From contig DRLZ01000331.1 of the NCBI GenBank assembly GCA_011322755.1, positions 1-14,741 of the forward strand: a DNA stretch of 14,741 nucleotides, written 5' to 3'. Under the pieces are notes generated by a model, which saw only the letters and a program-made list of their open reading frames with translations, did not search any database and had not been told where the DNA came from. The position numbers and the translations under genes are program-made. The stretch comes from Crenotrichaceae bacterium (GTDB lineage: Bacteria > Pseudomonadota > Gammaproteobacteria > Methylococcales > DRLZ01). Position 1 is the first letter of the stretch. Every line of letters begins with the position of its first letter. Of this stretch, positions 1-7,653 are shown piece by piece.

Positions 1-1077
1 ATCGCCAAATCATCGACAACGAAAAAAAAATCTTCCAGGAAAAAGATCGTGGTTAACACAAGCCCAATCAATCCTGAATTTAAGTTCGATAATTTTGTAC
101 AGGGAAAATCAAATCAACTTGCAAAAGCTGCTTCAATCCAAGTTTCCGGTAATATTGGCAAATCCTATAACCCACTGTTTATCTACGGTGGTGTAGGACT
201 TGGTAAAACCCATCTCATGCATGCAATCGGTAATACAGTCTCATCACATTCACCTGATGCATACGTGGTCTACATTCATGCTGAAACATTTGTCGCGGGG
301 ATGGTCAGTGCCTTGCAACATAATACGATTGATACGTTCAAAAAATATTATCGCAGTGTCAATACATTACTCATTGATGATATCCAGTTTTTTGCCGGAA
401 AAGAACGTTCCCAAGAAGAGTTTTTCCATACTTTCAATGCGTTACTGGATAACCATTGCCAGATTGTGCTGACATCTGATCGTTATCCAAAAGAAATTCC
501 AAAGCTTGACGAACGATTACAATCCCGTTTTGGCTGGGGTTTGTCTGTTGCAGTTGAACCTCCTGATCTGGAAACCAGAGTTGCTATTTTGAAAAAGAAA
601 GCAAATGAAATGGATATTTGTCTAGCTGACGAAGTGGCTTTTTTCATTGGTAAACGTATTCGCTCCAATGTACGCGAACTGGAAGGTGCACTGCGCAGAG
701 TCATTGCCACTTCTAATTTCAAAGGCTGCCAGATTACACTGGAACTATGTAAAGAAGCATTGAAAGATTTAATTGCTGTGCAAGACCGTATCATCAGCAT
801 CGATAATATTCAGAAAACGGTTGCCGATTATTACAAAGTAAAGCTTACGGATTTTCTCTCCAAAAAGCGTAGTCGCTCAATCGCCAGGCCTCGACAAATC
901 GCAATTGCGTTATCAAAGGAGTTAACCAGCCACAGTCTACCTGAAATTGGCGCTGCATTTGGTGGACGTGATCACTCTACAGTCATCCATGCCTGTAAAA
1001 AAGTTGAAGAATTAAGACAGAGTGATATGAAAATTGAAGAGGATTATTCGCGCCTGCGACGCATGCTTTCAGGCTAA
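1..1077 (+). CDS. dnaA: Chromosomal replication initiator DnaA (5'-truncated by window edge)
   Basis: DnaA is the AAA+ ATPase that binds DnaA boxes at oriC, melts the origin and recruits DnaB helicase. The frame is open from base 1, giving 358 residues. Domain I and part of the linker (about 110 residues compared with E. coli DnaA, 467 aa) lie upstream. The GTG at 49 sits in the lysine-rich domain II linker and is not the real start. Visible in order: FDNFVQGKSNQLA opening domain III; Walker A GGVGLGKTH (187-213); Walker B LLIDDIQFF (DD at 376-381); sensor 1 LTSDRYP; LQSRFGWG with the box VII arginine; sensor II RSNVRELEGALRR; and the domain IV helix-turn-helix ending in the DnaA signature GRDHSTVIHAC (about 964-996). 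It heads the dnaA-dnaN-recF-gyrB block. A perfect DnaA box lies just downstream. No defect is seen. Confidence 0.98.
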   Translation: MAKSSTTKKKSSRKKIVVNTSPINPEFKFDNFVQGKSNQLAKAASIQVSGNIGKSYNPLFIYGGVGLGKTHLMHAIGNTVSSHSPDAYVVYIHAETFVAGMVSALQHNTIDTFKKYYRSVNTLLIDDIQFFAGKERSQEEFFHTFNALLDNHCQIVLTSDRYPKEIPKLDERLQSRFGWGLSVAVEPPDLETRVAILKKKANEMDICLADEVAFFIGKRIRSNVRELEGALRRVIATSNFKGCQITLELCKEALKDLIAVQDRIISIDNIQKTVADYYKVKLTDFLSKKRSRSIARPRQIAIALSKELTSHSLPEIGAAFGGRDHSTVIHACKKVEELRQSDMKIEEDYSRLRRMLSG

Positions 1078-1144
1078 CCTGTTATCCCGGTGAAAACTGT
1101 TGGTAACCTATCAATTAAATCGATCACCTCTTATTACCAACATT

Positions 1145-1153
1145 TTATCCACA
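1145..1153 (+). promoter_or_regulatory. Perfect DnaA box (TTATCCACA) in the dnaA-dnaN gap
   Basis: The nine bases match the strict DnaA box consensus. Nearby 7/9 lookalikes are TTATCCCGG (1082-1090), TTACCAACA (1134-1142, same orientation, 2 bp before the perfect box) and TTATCAACT (1221-1229). Such boxes occur at origins and in dnaA/dnaN promoters under DnaA control. One perfect site alone does not prove that this gap is oriC; the origin could equally lie upstream of dnaA. Confidence 0.75.
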
Positions 1154-1161
1154 ACTAGCAA

Positions 1162-1167
1162 TATAAT
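1162..1167 (+). promoter_or_regulatory. Possible -10 element (TATAAT) for dnaN
   Basis: This is a perfect TATAAT hexamer 125 bp before the dnaN start. It has no recognisable -35 at 16-18 bp, and the place of the -35/spacer is taken by the DnaA box at 1145-1153. If it is active, it would be a candidate for DnaA control. The base composition is AT-rich here, so chance is possible. Confidence 0.3.
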
Positions 1168-1183
1168 CATACAAAATATATCA

Positions 1184-1195
1184 TTGTTGCAACAA
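1184..1195. repeat. 12-bp perfect palindrome TTGTTGCAACAA
   Basis: A self-complementary 12-mer lies in the AT-rich dnaA-dnaN gap, about 100 bp before dnaN. It could be a dimeric-regulator site or part of origin architecture; nothing identifies a binding protein. Confidence 0.5.
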
Positions 1196-1292
1196 CTTGA
1201 TTTTCATTAACAAACACAACTTATCAACTGAAAAATATGGCTCTAATAACAATAATAAATTTTTTAAACTATCTTATATTAAACAAACCTGT

Positions 1293-2396
1293 ATGAAGTT
1301 TATCAGTTCCCGAAAAGACTTAATTGAGCCCTTGTCACAAATTGTGAACATCATCGAGAAACGCCAAACCATGTCTATTCTGGCAAATATGCTAGTTACA
1401 GTTTCAGAGGATGGCATGCAGATGACAGGCACTGATATGGAATTAGAAGGATTATTTCGCTTACCCGTTGACTGTCAGGAAGCCGGTAGCCTGACCTTAC
1501 CTGCACGAAAATTATTTGACATCTGTCGTTTATTGCCAGATGAGAGTCAAATTTGTATTGAAGAAGATAACCATTATGCCAAGCTCACATCAGGTCGAAG
1601 TCGTTTCAAATTAAATACGTTACCCGCGCAGGATTATCCTGCGTTTAATCGCACTGAACCAGATTTTCACATGGAAATCACTGCATGCAAGTTGAAACGT
1701 TTGTTTGATAAACCGATGTATGCCATTGCACAACAAGATGTCAGGAGTTTTTTAAATGGTTTGTTACTGGAAATTGAAGCTGATCAGATACGAACAGTTG
1801 GTTCAGACGGTCATCGTTTAACCCTGTGTGAAGATCAACTGGAACACACAGCTGATAACAGAAACAGTTATTTGATTCCTAGAAAAGGGGTCACTGAGTT
1901 TTCAAAATTGTTGAAAGATATGGGTAATGCGATTGTGTCAGTTGAAGCATCTCCTTCATTTTTTACTCTCATTTGTGGAAGCGCAACCATATCTGTTAAA
2001 TTGATAGAAGAAAAGTACCCTATTTATCAACGTGTTATTCCTGATTCTCTAACAGACACAGTCACTGTCAATACCCAGCAATTTAAGCAGGCTTTAGGTC
2101 GTGTAGCAATTATGGCAAATGACCGATTTGGTCGAGTAGAACTGGATTTTAATCAAGACCAGTTATCAATTTCAAGTAACAGTGATGAACAGGAGGAAGC
2201 TGAAGACAATCTCGACGTTGATTTTACTGGAACACCATTTTCTATCACATTCAAGTGTTCCTATCTAACTGATATTGCTAATCACATTGAGTCTGAAAAC
2301 ATGCAATTACTGTTTCCAGAAAATAAAGCAAGCGTGCTTGCTAAAGATTTGGACGATGATAATGTCAAATTTGTACTCTCACCGATTCGTGTTTAA
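1293..2396 (+). CDS. dnaN: DNA polymerase III beta subunit (sliding clamp)
   Basis: The beta clamp is a ring-shaped homodimer that tethers Pol III to DNA and serves as a docking platform for other replication and repair proteins. The frame extends back to a TTG at 1197, but the conserved N-terminus MKFISSRKDLIEPL starts at ATG 1293. That start gives 367 aa, against 366 in E. coli. Recognisable clamp segments are LTGTDMELE-like (here MTGTDMELEG), LPARKLFDICR, SGRSRFKLNTLPA, the central VRSFLNGLLLE and VGSDGHRL, IPRKGVTEF, LIEEKYPIYQRVIP, the acidic loop around EQEEAEDNLDV, and the C-terminal VKFVLSPIRV. No good Shine-Dalgarno is visible before 1293. recF follows after a 14-bp gap, so the two are probably co-transcribed. 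Confidence 0.97.
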   Translation: MKFISSRKDLIEPLSQIVNIIEKRQTMSILANMLVTVSEDGMQMTGTDMELEGLFRLPVDCQEAGSLTLPARKLFDICRLLPDESQICIEEDNHYAKLTSGRSRFKLNTLPAQDYPAFNRTEPDFHMEITACKLKRLFDKPMYAIAQQDVRSFLNGLLLEIEADQIRTVGSDGHRLTLCEDQLEHTADNRNSYLIPRKGVTEFSKLLKDMGNAIVSVEASPSFFTLICGSATISVKLIEEKYPIYQRVIPDSLTDTVTVNTQQFKQALGRVAIMANDRFGRVELDFNQDQLSISSNSDEQEEAEDNLDVDFTGTPFSITFKCSYLTDIANHIESENMQLLFPENKASVLAKDLDDDNVKFVLSPIRV

Positions 2397-2410
2397 AAAA
2401 CTTTGCTGAT

Positions 2411-3484
2411 GTGAGTATGGTTGATTTGCGTATGACCAATGTGCGCAATTTACAACAGGTCAATCTTCAACCTTCTCCAGGAATCAATTTTATTGTTGGT
2501 GATAACGGCAGTGGTAAAAGCTCGGTGTTGGAAGCAATTACTTTGTTGAGTCGTGGAAAATCTTTTCGGAGTACGAAAGTATCAGAAATTATCAATTTTT
2601 CGCAAAGTTCCTTGATTGTTACAACAGAATTAAGAAACCAGAACAATACATCAAATAAACTTGGAGTCGAATTTTCAAAAAACAAACGTGAGCTGCGTTT
2701 AAACGGTGAAAAAGCCTATAAAATATCTGAGCTTGCCTATCAGCTTCCAACTCAATTTTTTGATCCGGGTTGTTATAATCTGCTTGATGCTGAGCCAAAA
2801 CGGCGGCGGCAATTTATTGATTGGGGTACATTTCATCATGATTTAATCTTTCTTGATGCTTGGAAGCGTTATAAAAAAGCCTTGATTCATCGTAATCGTT
2901 TGCTTAAAAGTGGGCATTTACAAACAATTGATGTATGGGATCAAAAGCTTGCTGAATACGGTGGTATAATCACCCAGGTTCGTGTTGACTACCTGCAAGC
3001 GCTTAACCCGTTGTTTGCTTGTTTAATACAGCGCTTCCAGATTTGTAGTCATTTCGAGTTAAGATTGATGCAAGGATGGAATCCAGAATATACATTGATC
3101 GAGGTGTTGCAGCAGTCAAGACAATCAGATATTCGATACGGTTATACCCAGTTTGGCCCCCACAAATGTGATTTGATGGTGATGGCTGATGACAGAGCTG
3201 CAAAATCGTTTCTGTCCAGAGGACAAAAGAAAATTCTGGTACTGGCTTTAATGCTTGCACAAATCGATTTAATGACTCAAATACACCAGATCCCTGCTTG
3301 TGTGCTTGTCGATGACATTACTGCGGAACTGGATCGTACTAACCAGGATGAATTTATGCGCTTACTTGGTAACAACAATCATCAATTGTTTGTTACCACC
3401 ACTGACAAAAACTTCGTGGAACGTTTTCGGCATGACGATGTTAAAGTTTTTGAGATTTCGGCAGGCGTTATTCATTCAGCTTAA
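2411..3484 (+). CDS. recF: DNA replication/repair protein RecF
   Basis: RecF is an SMC/ABC-like ATPase that, with RecO and RecR, loads RecA at single-strand gaps and helps stalled forks recover. It has 357 aa from GTG 2411, the same length as E. coli RecF, and the N-terminus MSMV parallels E. coli MSLT. An in-frame ATG lies two codons further on (2417). Visible motifs are Walker A GDNGSGKSS near residues 30-38, FRSTKVSEI shortly after, the ABC signature FLSRGQKKILVLALMLAQ (about 267-284), and Walker B ACVLVDDITAELD. The TTDKNF segment near the C-terminus matches the family's switch region. It lies 14 bp after dnaN and 11 bp before gyrB, consistent with one transcript. No defect is seen. Confidence 0.97.
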   Translation: MSMVDLRMTNVRNLQQVNLQPSPGINFIVGDNGSGKSSVLEAITLLSRGKSFRSTKVSEIINFSQSSLIVTTELRNQNNTSNKLGVEFSKNKRELRLNGEKAYKISELAYQLPTQFFDPGCYNLLDAEPKRRRQFIDWGTFHHDLIFLDAWKRYKKALIHRNRLLKSGHLQTIDVWDQKLAEYGGIITQVRVDYLQALNPLFACLIQRFQICSHFELRLMQGWNPEYTLIEVLQQSRQSDIRYGYTQFGPHKCDLMVMADDRAAKSFLSRGQKKILVLALMLAQIDLMTQIHQIPACVLVDDITAELDRTNQDEFMRLLGNNNHQLFVTTTDKNFVERFRHDDVKVFEISAGVIHSA

Positions 3485-3495
3485 AAGAAGCATTT

Positions 3496-5922
3496 ATGAC
3501 ACAACAACAAACAGATTACGATAGTAGTAGTATTCAAGTATTGAAAGGACTGGAAGCGGTTCGCAAGCGTCCCGGGATGTATATTGGTGATACCGGAGAT
3601 GGTACTGGCTTGCATCACATGGTCTTTGAAGTCGTAGATAACTCGATTGATGAAGCCTTAGCTGGTCACTGCAATGAAATTCATGTGGTAATAAAAGCAG
3701 ATGGATCAGTCGAAGTATTTGATGATGGACGCGGGATTCCTGTCGATATCATGCATGAAGAGGAAGGACGTTCTGCAGCTGAAGTCATAATGACCGTATT
3801 ACATGCCGGTGGAAAATTTGATGATAATTCCTACAAGGTTTCCGGTGGGTTGCATGGTGTTGGCGTTTCTGTGGTTAACGCATTATCTGAAAATCTGTGG
3901 CTGGATATCAAACGCGGAGGAAAACGCTACCAGCAGCGGTATCAGGATGGTGAACCTGTCACTGCATTGCAAGAAACTGGAACAACAACTGAAACAGGGA
4001 CGACGATTCGTTTTAAACCAAGTGCAGATGTATTTGATGATGTTTTATTTCATTATGATATTCTCGCCAAGCGCTTGCGTGAACTGTCATTTCTCAATTC
4101 AGGTGTCAGAATAGTACTTGAAGATGAGCGGGATGACAGGAAAGATGTGTTCGAATATGAAGGTGGCCTAAAAGCATTTGTTGAACATCTCAATCGTAAG
4201 AAAAATCCGATTATTGATGAAGTGATTTATTTTTCTGTTATCAAAGATGATGTTGGTGTTGAAGTTGCGATGCAATGGAATGATACTTATCAGGAAAATA
4301 TCTTTTGCTATACCAACAATATTCCACAACGTGATGGCGGAACCCACATGGCAGGGTTCAGAGCCGGACTGACACGCACACTTAATCAATATATTGACTC
4401 ACAGCCTGCGTTAGCTAAAAACCGTGTTGCTACCATAGGTGAAGATACCCGGGAAGGGTTGACAGCTGTCTTATCCGTAAAGGTTCCTGATCCAAAATTT
4501 TCATCCCAGACCAAAGATAAACTGGTTTCTTCAGAAATCAAGCCACTGGTTGAGTCATCGTTAACTGAAAAACTAAACGATTTTTTACTGGAAAATCCTG
4601 CAGCTGCCAAATTCATTGCGAGTAAAATGCTGGAAGCTGCTCGTGCCCGTGAAGCTGCTCGTAAAGCACGTGAAATGACACGGCGTAAAAACGTACTCGA
4701 TATCGCCGGGTTGCCGGGGAAACTTGCAGATTGCCAGGAAAAAGATCCGGCATTATCAGAAATATTTATTGTGGAAGGAGACTCAGCTGGTGGCTCAGCC
4801 AAACAGGCAAGAGACAGGCATTATCAGGCAATACTTCCGTTGAAAGGAAAAATTCTGAATGTTGAGAAGGCCCGGTTTGATAAAATGCTGTCTTCGGAAG
4901 AAGTTGGAACCCTGATTACGGCACTTGGATGTGGTATCGGAAAAGAGGAGTACGACCCTGATAAATTACGTTACCACCGTATTATCATTATGACAGATGC
5001 GGATGTGGATGGATCACATATTCGCACGTTGCTTTTAACCTTCTTCTACCGACAAATGCCTGAGCTAATTGAGCGAGGGCATATTTATATTGCCCAGCCG
5101 CCACTATACAAGGTTAAAAAAGGAAAACAGGAGCAATATGTTAAGGATGATTCTGATTTATCAGAGTATTTATTGCAGCTTGCTTTAAACAAAGCGCAGC
5201 TGTTTGTTGCGCCAGAGACACCTCCGGTACAGGGTGAAGTACTGGAAAAACTGGCAACGACCTTTTTGCATGTTCAAAATATTATCCAGCGGCATTCACA
5301 TCACTATGACAAAGAATTGCTGGAAGGCATGATTGATATTGAGCCTTTGAAAACAGATGATTTTAACAATAATCAAATATTAACAGCCTGGGTTCAGGCG
5401 CTGGAGCAACGTATTAACCAGCAGACAGAGCCATTGGCAAGTTATTCATTGCACCTGCTTGAAGCTGAGTCCAAAGATGATGCTTTTACAATTAACGTAA
5501 TACGACGCTTACACGGTAATTCTCATGAATTTACTGTGTTATCTTCTTTTTTTAAATCAAATGATTATCAAACGCTGGTTTCTTTTGGTGAAGAAACCAA
5601 AGCGCTGTTCAGTAATGAGTCACTCTTGCAAATGGGGGAACGCAAGGCAACGGTTACAAATTTTCCTGATGCGTTTGAGTGGATGATGAATGAATCAAAG
5701 AAAGGTCTTTATATTCAACGTTATAAGGGACTTGGTGAGATGAATCCTGATCAGTTATGGGATACCACCTTAAATCCGGAAAGTAGACACTTGTTACAAG
5801 TTAACGTAGAAGATGCGATTTCAACAGATGAAGTTTTTACAACACTCATGGGTGATCAAGTTGAACCACGTCGAGAGTTTATTGAACAAAGAGCACTTGA
5901 AGTGTCGTATCTTGATATCTAA
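3496..5922 (+). CDS. gyrB: DNA gyrase subunit B
   Basis: GyrB is the ATPase half of the type IIA topoisomerase that introduces negative supercoils; its partner GyrA is not in the window. It has 808 aa, against 804 in E. coli. The GHKL ATPase domain shows GLEAVRKRPGMYIG, the catalytic Glu45 in FEVVDNSIDEAL with Asn49, DDGRGIP, and the ATP-lid motif GGLHGVGVSVVNALS. The TOPRIM domain shows IVEGDSAGGSAKQ (Glu427) and MTDADVDGSHIRT (Asp501, Asp503). The long insert typical of Gram-negative gyrases occupies roughly residues 560-730, before YIQRYKGLGEMNPDQLWDT. The quinolone-region sequence around LPLKGKILNVEKAR looks wild type. A weak AAGAAG purine stretch precedes ATG 3496. lgt follows after 6 bp. 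Confidence 0.98.
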   Translation: MTQQQTDYDSSSIQVLKGLEAVRKRPGMYIGDTGDGTGLHHMVFEVVDNSIDEALAGHCNEIHVVIKADGSVEVFDDGRGIPVDIMHEEEGRSAAEVIMTVLHAGGKFDDNSYKVSGGLHGVGVSVVNALSENLWLDIKRGGKRYQQRYQDGEPVTALQETGTTTETGTTIRFKPSADVFDDVLFHYDILAKRLRELSFLNSGVRIVLEDERDDRKDVFEYEGGLKAFVEHLNRKKNPIIDEVIYFSVIKDDVGVEVAMQWNDTYQENIFCYTNNIPQRDGGTHMAGFRAGLTRTLNQYIDSQPALAKNRVATIGEDTREGLTAVLSVKVPDPKFSSQTKDKLVSSEIKPLVESSLTEKLNDFLLENPAAAKFIASKMLEAARAREAARKAREMTRRKNVLDIAGLPGKLADCQEKDPALSEIFIVEGDSAGGSAKQARDRHYQAILPLKGKILNVEKARFDKMLSSEEVGTLITALGCGIGKEEYDPDKLRYHRIIIMTDADVDGSHIRTLLLTFFYRQMPELIERGHIYIAQPPLYKVKKGKQEQYVKDDSDLSEYLLQLALNKAQLFVAPETPPVQGEVLEKLATTFLHVQNIIQRHSHHYDKELLEGMIDIEPLKTDDFNNNQILTAWVQALEQRINQQTEPLASYSLHLLEAESKDDAFTINVIRRLHGNSHEFTVLSSFFKSNDYQTLVSFGEETKALFSNESLLQMGERKATVTNFPDAFEWMMNESKKGLYIQRYKGLGEMNPDQLWDTTLNPESRHLLQVNVEDAISTDEVFTTLMGDQVEPRREFIEQRALEVSYLDI

Positions 5923-5928
5923 TTACGC

Positions 5929-6720
5929 ATGATTAACTACCCTGCTATTGACCCTGTCGCTGTCTCTCTGGGACCAGTTAAAATTCACTGGTACGGGTTA
6001 ATGTACATCATTGGTATCGGCATTGGCTGGTGGCTGGCGCGGATTCGTGCATCAAAATATGGTTTCAGTGCTGAGCAAGTTGATGATCTGGTTTTTTACA
6101 GCGCCATGGGTGTTATTCTCGGAGGGCGTCTAGGTTATACCTTGTTTTATAATCTACCAAAATTTTTATCTGACCCAATTCTTGTGTTCAAAGTTTGGGA
6201 AGGTGGTATGTCTTTTCATGGTGGGTTTCTTGGAGTGTTTTTTGCCGGTTTGTATTTTGCGCATAAAACTAAACGGAATCTGATTGACATACTTGACTTT
6301 ATTATTCCATCTGTTCCTATTTCATTACTCTGCGGACGTATTGGCAATTTTATTAATGGTGAATTGTTCGGTAAGCCATCTGATGTACCCTGGGCAATGG
6401 TATTTCCCGGAGGCGGTCCTTTAGCACGTCATCCATCACAGCTCTATGAAGCTTTTCTGGAAGGCTGTGTGTTGTTTGTCGTGTTATGGTTTTTTACCTA
6501 TGGAACACAAAACAAAAGACCGCCACGTTATGCTGCAAGCGGACTGTTTGTTTTATTGTATGGACTGTTCAGAATCGGAGTTGAGTTTGTGCGTGTGCCC
6601 GATGCCCATATTGGCTATCTCGCATTTGGCTGGCTTACTCAAGGGCAATTACTCAGTTTGCCGATGATTATTTTAGGTTTGGTTTTTCTGTATCTCGCGT
6701 ATCGCCGACAACCCGCTTAG
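5929..6720 (+). CDS. lgt: Prolipoprotein diacylglyceryl transferase
   Basis: Lgt is an inner-membrane enzyme that moves diacylglycerol from phosphatidylglycerol to the lipobox cysteine of prolipoproteins, the first step in lipoprotein maturation. It has 263 aa and is strongly hydrophobic with several membrane spans. Family motifs include HWYGLMYIIG near the N-terminus, VWEGGMSFHGG (His97, matching E. coli His103), the Lgt signature GRIGNFINGELFG (Arg137, Asn140), HPSQLYEAFLEG, and FRIGVEFVR (Arg215 and Glu219, equivalent to E. coli Arg239 and Glu243). It lies 6 bp after gyrB and 3 bp before thyA. At least one lipoprotein substrate is encoded further right in this window (near 10303). Confidence 0.96.
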   Translation: MINYPAIDPVAVSLGPVKIHWYGLMYIIGIGIGWWLARIRASKYGFSAEQVDDLVFYSAMGVILGGRLGYTLFYNLPKFLSDPILVFKVWEGGMSFHGGFLGVFFAGLYFAHKTKRNLIDILDFIIPSVPISLLCGRIGNFINGELFGKPSDVPWAMVFPGGGPLARHPSQLYEAFLEGCVLFVVLWFFTYGTQNKRPPRYAASGLFVLLYGLFRIGVEFVRVPDAHIGYLAFGWLTQGQLLSLPMIILGLVFLYLAYRRQPA

Positions 6721-6723
6721 GTT

Positions 6724-7518
6724 ATGCAAAATTATCTCGATCTTTTACAAGATGTTTTAGACAATGGGAAATTCAAACAAGATAGAACAGGGATCGGTAC
6801 CTATAGTGTGTTTTGTCGGCAATTACGCTTTAATTTACAAGATGGTTTCCCATTATTGACAACGAAAAAGCTGCATACACCTTCTATTATTCATGAATTG
6901 CTCTGGTTTATCTCAGGACAGACCAATATTCAGTATCTTAATCAGAATAAAATCAGTATCTGGAATGAATGGGCTGATGAACAAGGCGAGCTCGGACCCA
7001 TCTATGGTCATCAATGGCGTGCCTGGGATTCACAGAATCATGGTCATATCGATCAGCTCGCCAATCTGCTTGAACAAATCAGCAATAATCCATCATCGCG
7101 CCGCTTACTCGTGAATGCCTGGAATGTTGGAATGCTTGATCAAATGGCATTACCACCTTGTCATTACAGTTTTCAGTTTTATGTCAATGATGGTGTTCTG
7201 GATTGTTTGTTCAACATGCGTTCAGTCGATATTTTTCTGGGGTTACCATTTAATATCGCCAGCTATGCATTGCTTACCATGATGATTGCTGAGCAAACCA
7301 ATCTGAGAGCGGGTGAACTGATCTGGTCCGGAGCTGATGTGCATTTGTATAAAAATCATCTTCAACAGGCAAAATTACAACTGACGCGTACCCCTGGTCG
7401 TTTGCCAAAATTGATTTTCAGCAGAAAACCGGATAGCTTGTTTGATTATACATTTAACGATGTACAAATAAACGATTACACGCCACAAGCACATATACCT
7501 GCAAAAGTTGCTGTCTAG
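6724..7518 (+). CDS. thyA: Thymidylate synthase
   Basis: ThyA converts dUMP to dTMP in the cytoplasm, using methylene-tetrahydrofolate as carbon donor and reductant. It has 264 aa, the same as E. coli ThyA, so numbering corresponds. Visible: DRTGIGTYSVF (Arg21 region, phosphate binding), LQDGFPLLTTKK, IIHELLWF, LGPIYGHQWRAW, the nucleophile Cys146 in LPPCHYSFQFYV, Arg166-Ser167, FLGLPFNIASYALL with the dUMP-binding Asn, and HLYKNH. Position 165 is Met (NMRSVD) where E. coli has Gln (YQRSCD); this may be a lineage variant. The C-terminus ends AKVAV, close to E. coli APVAI. It is only 3 bp after lgt, so translation is probably coupled. No clear terminator is seen in the 135 bp before the convergent fadE. 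Confidence 0.97.
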   Translation: MQNYLDLLQDVLDNGKFKQDRTGIGTYSVFCRQLRFNLQDGFPLLTTKKLHTPSIIHELLWFISGQTNIQYLNQNKISIWNEWADEQGELGPIYGHQWRAWDSQNHGHIDQLANLLEQISNNPSSRRLLVNAWNVGMLDQMALPPCHYSFQFYVNDGVLDCLFNMRSVDIFLGLPFNIASYALLTMMIAEQTNLRAGELIWSGADVHLYKNHLQQAKLQLTRTPGRLPKLIFSRKPDSLFDYTFNDVQINDYTPQAHIPAKVAV

Positions 7519-7653
7519 AGACTAGAGAGATGCGGTTATGATTGCGCAGAGTCATACATGTGTGTTTACAGATTTTGCTAGTGATGTCTTGTGTTAAACA
7601 CAGGTTGCTCGTGTTTTGTCTTACATAGGTGGAATAATACCAAGCCGCATGGA

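Noticed and set aside
49..51. GTG as the dnaA start codon
   Set aside because: The frame is open to base 1, and the GTG lies in the domain II linker just before the AAA+ domain. The real start is upstream of the window.
1197..1292. TTG start giving a 32-residue N-terminal extension on DnaN
   Set aside because: The extension is low-complexity Asn/Lys-rich sequence from AT-rich spacer DNA. ATG 1293 matches the conserved clamp N-terminus and family length.
7561..7602. TGTGTTTA/TAAACACA inverted repeat between thyA and fadE as a terminator
   Set aside because: The stem is only 8 bp and A/T-rich, with a 26-nt loop and no T-run on either strand.
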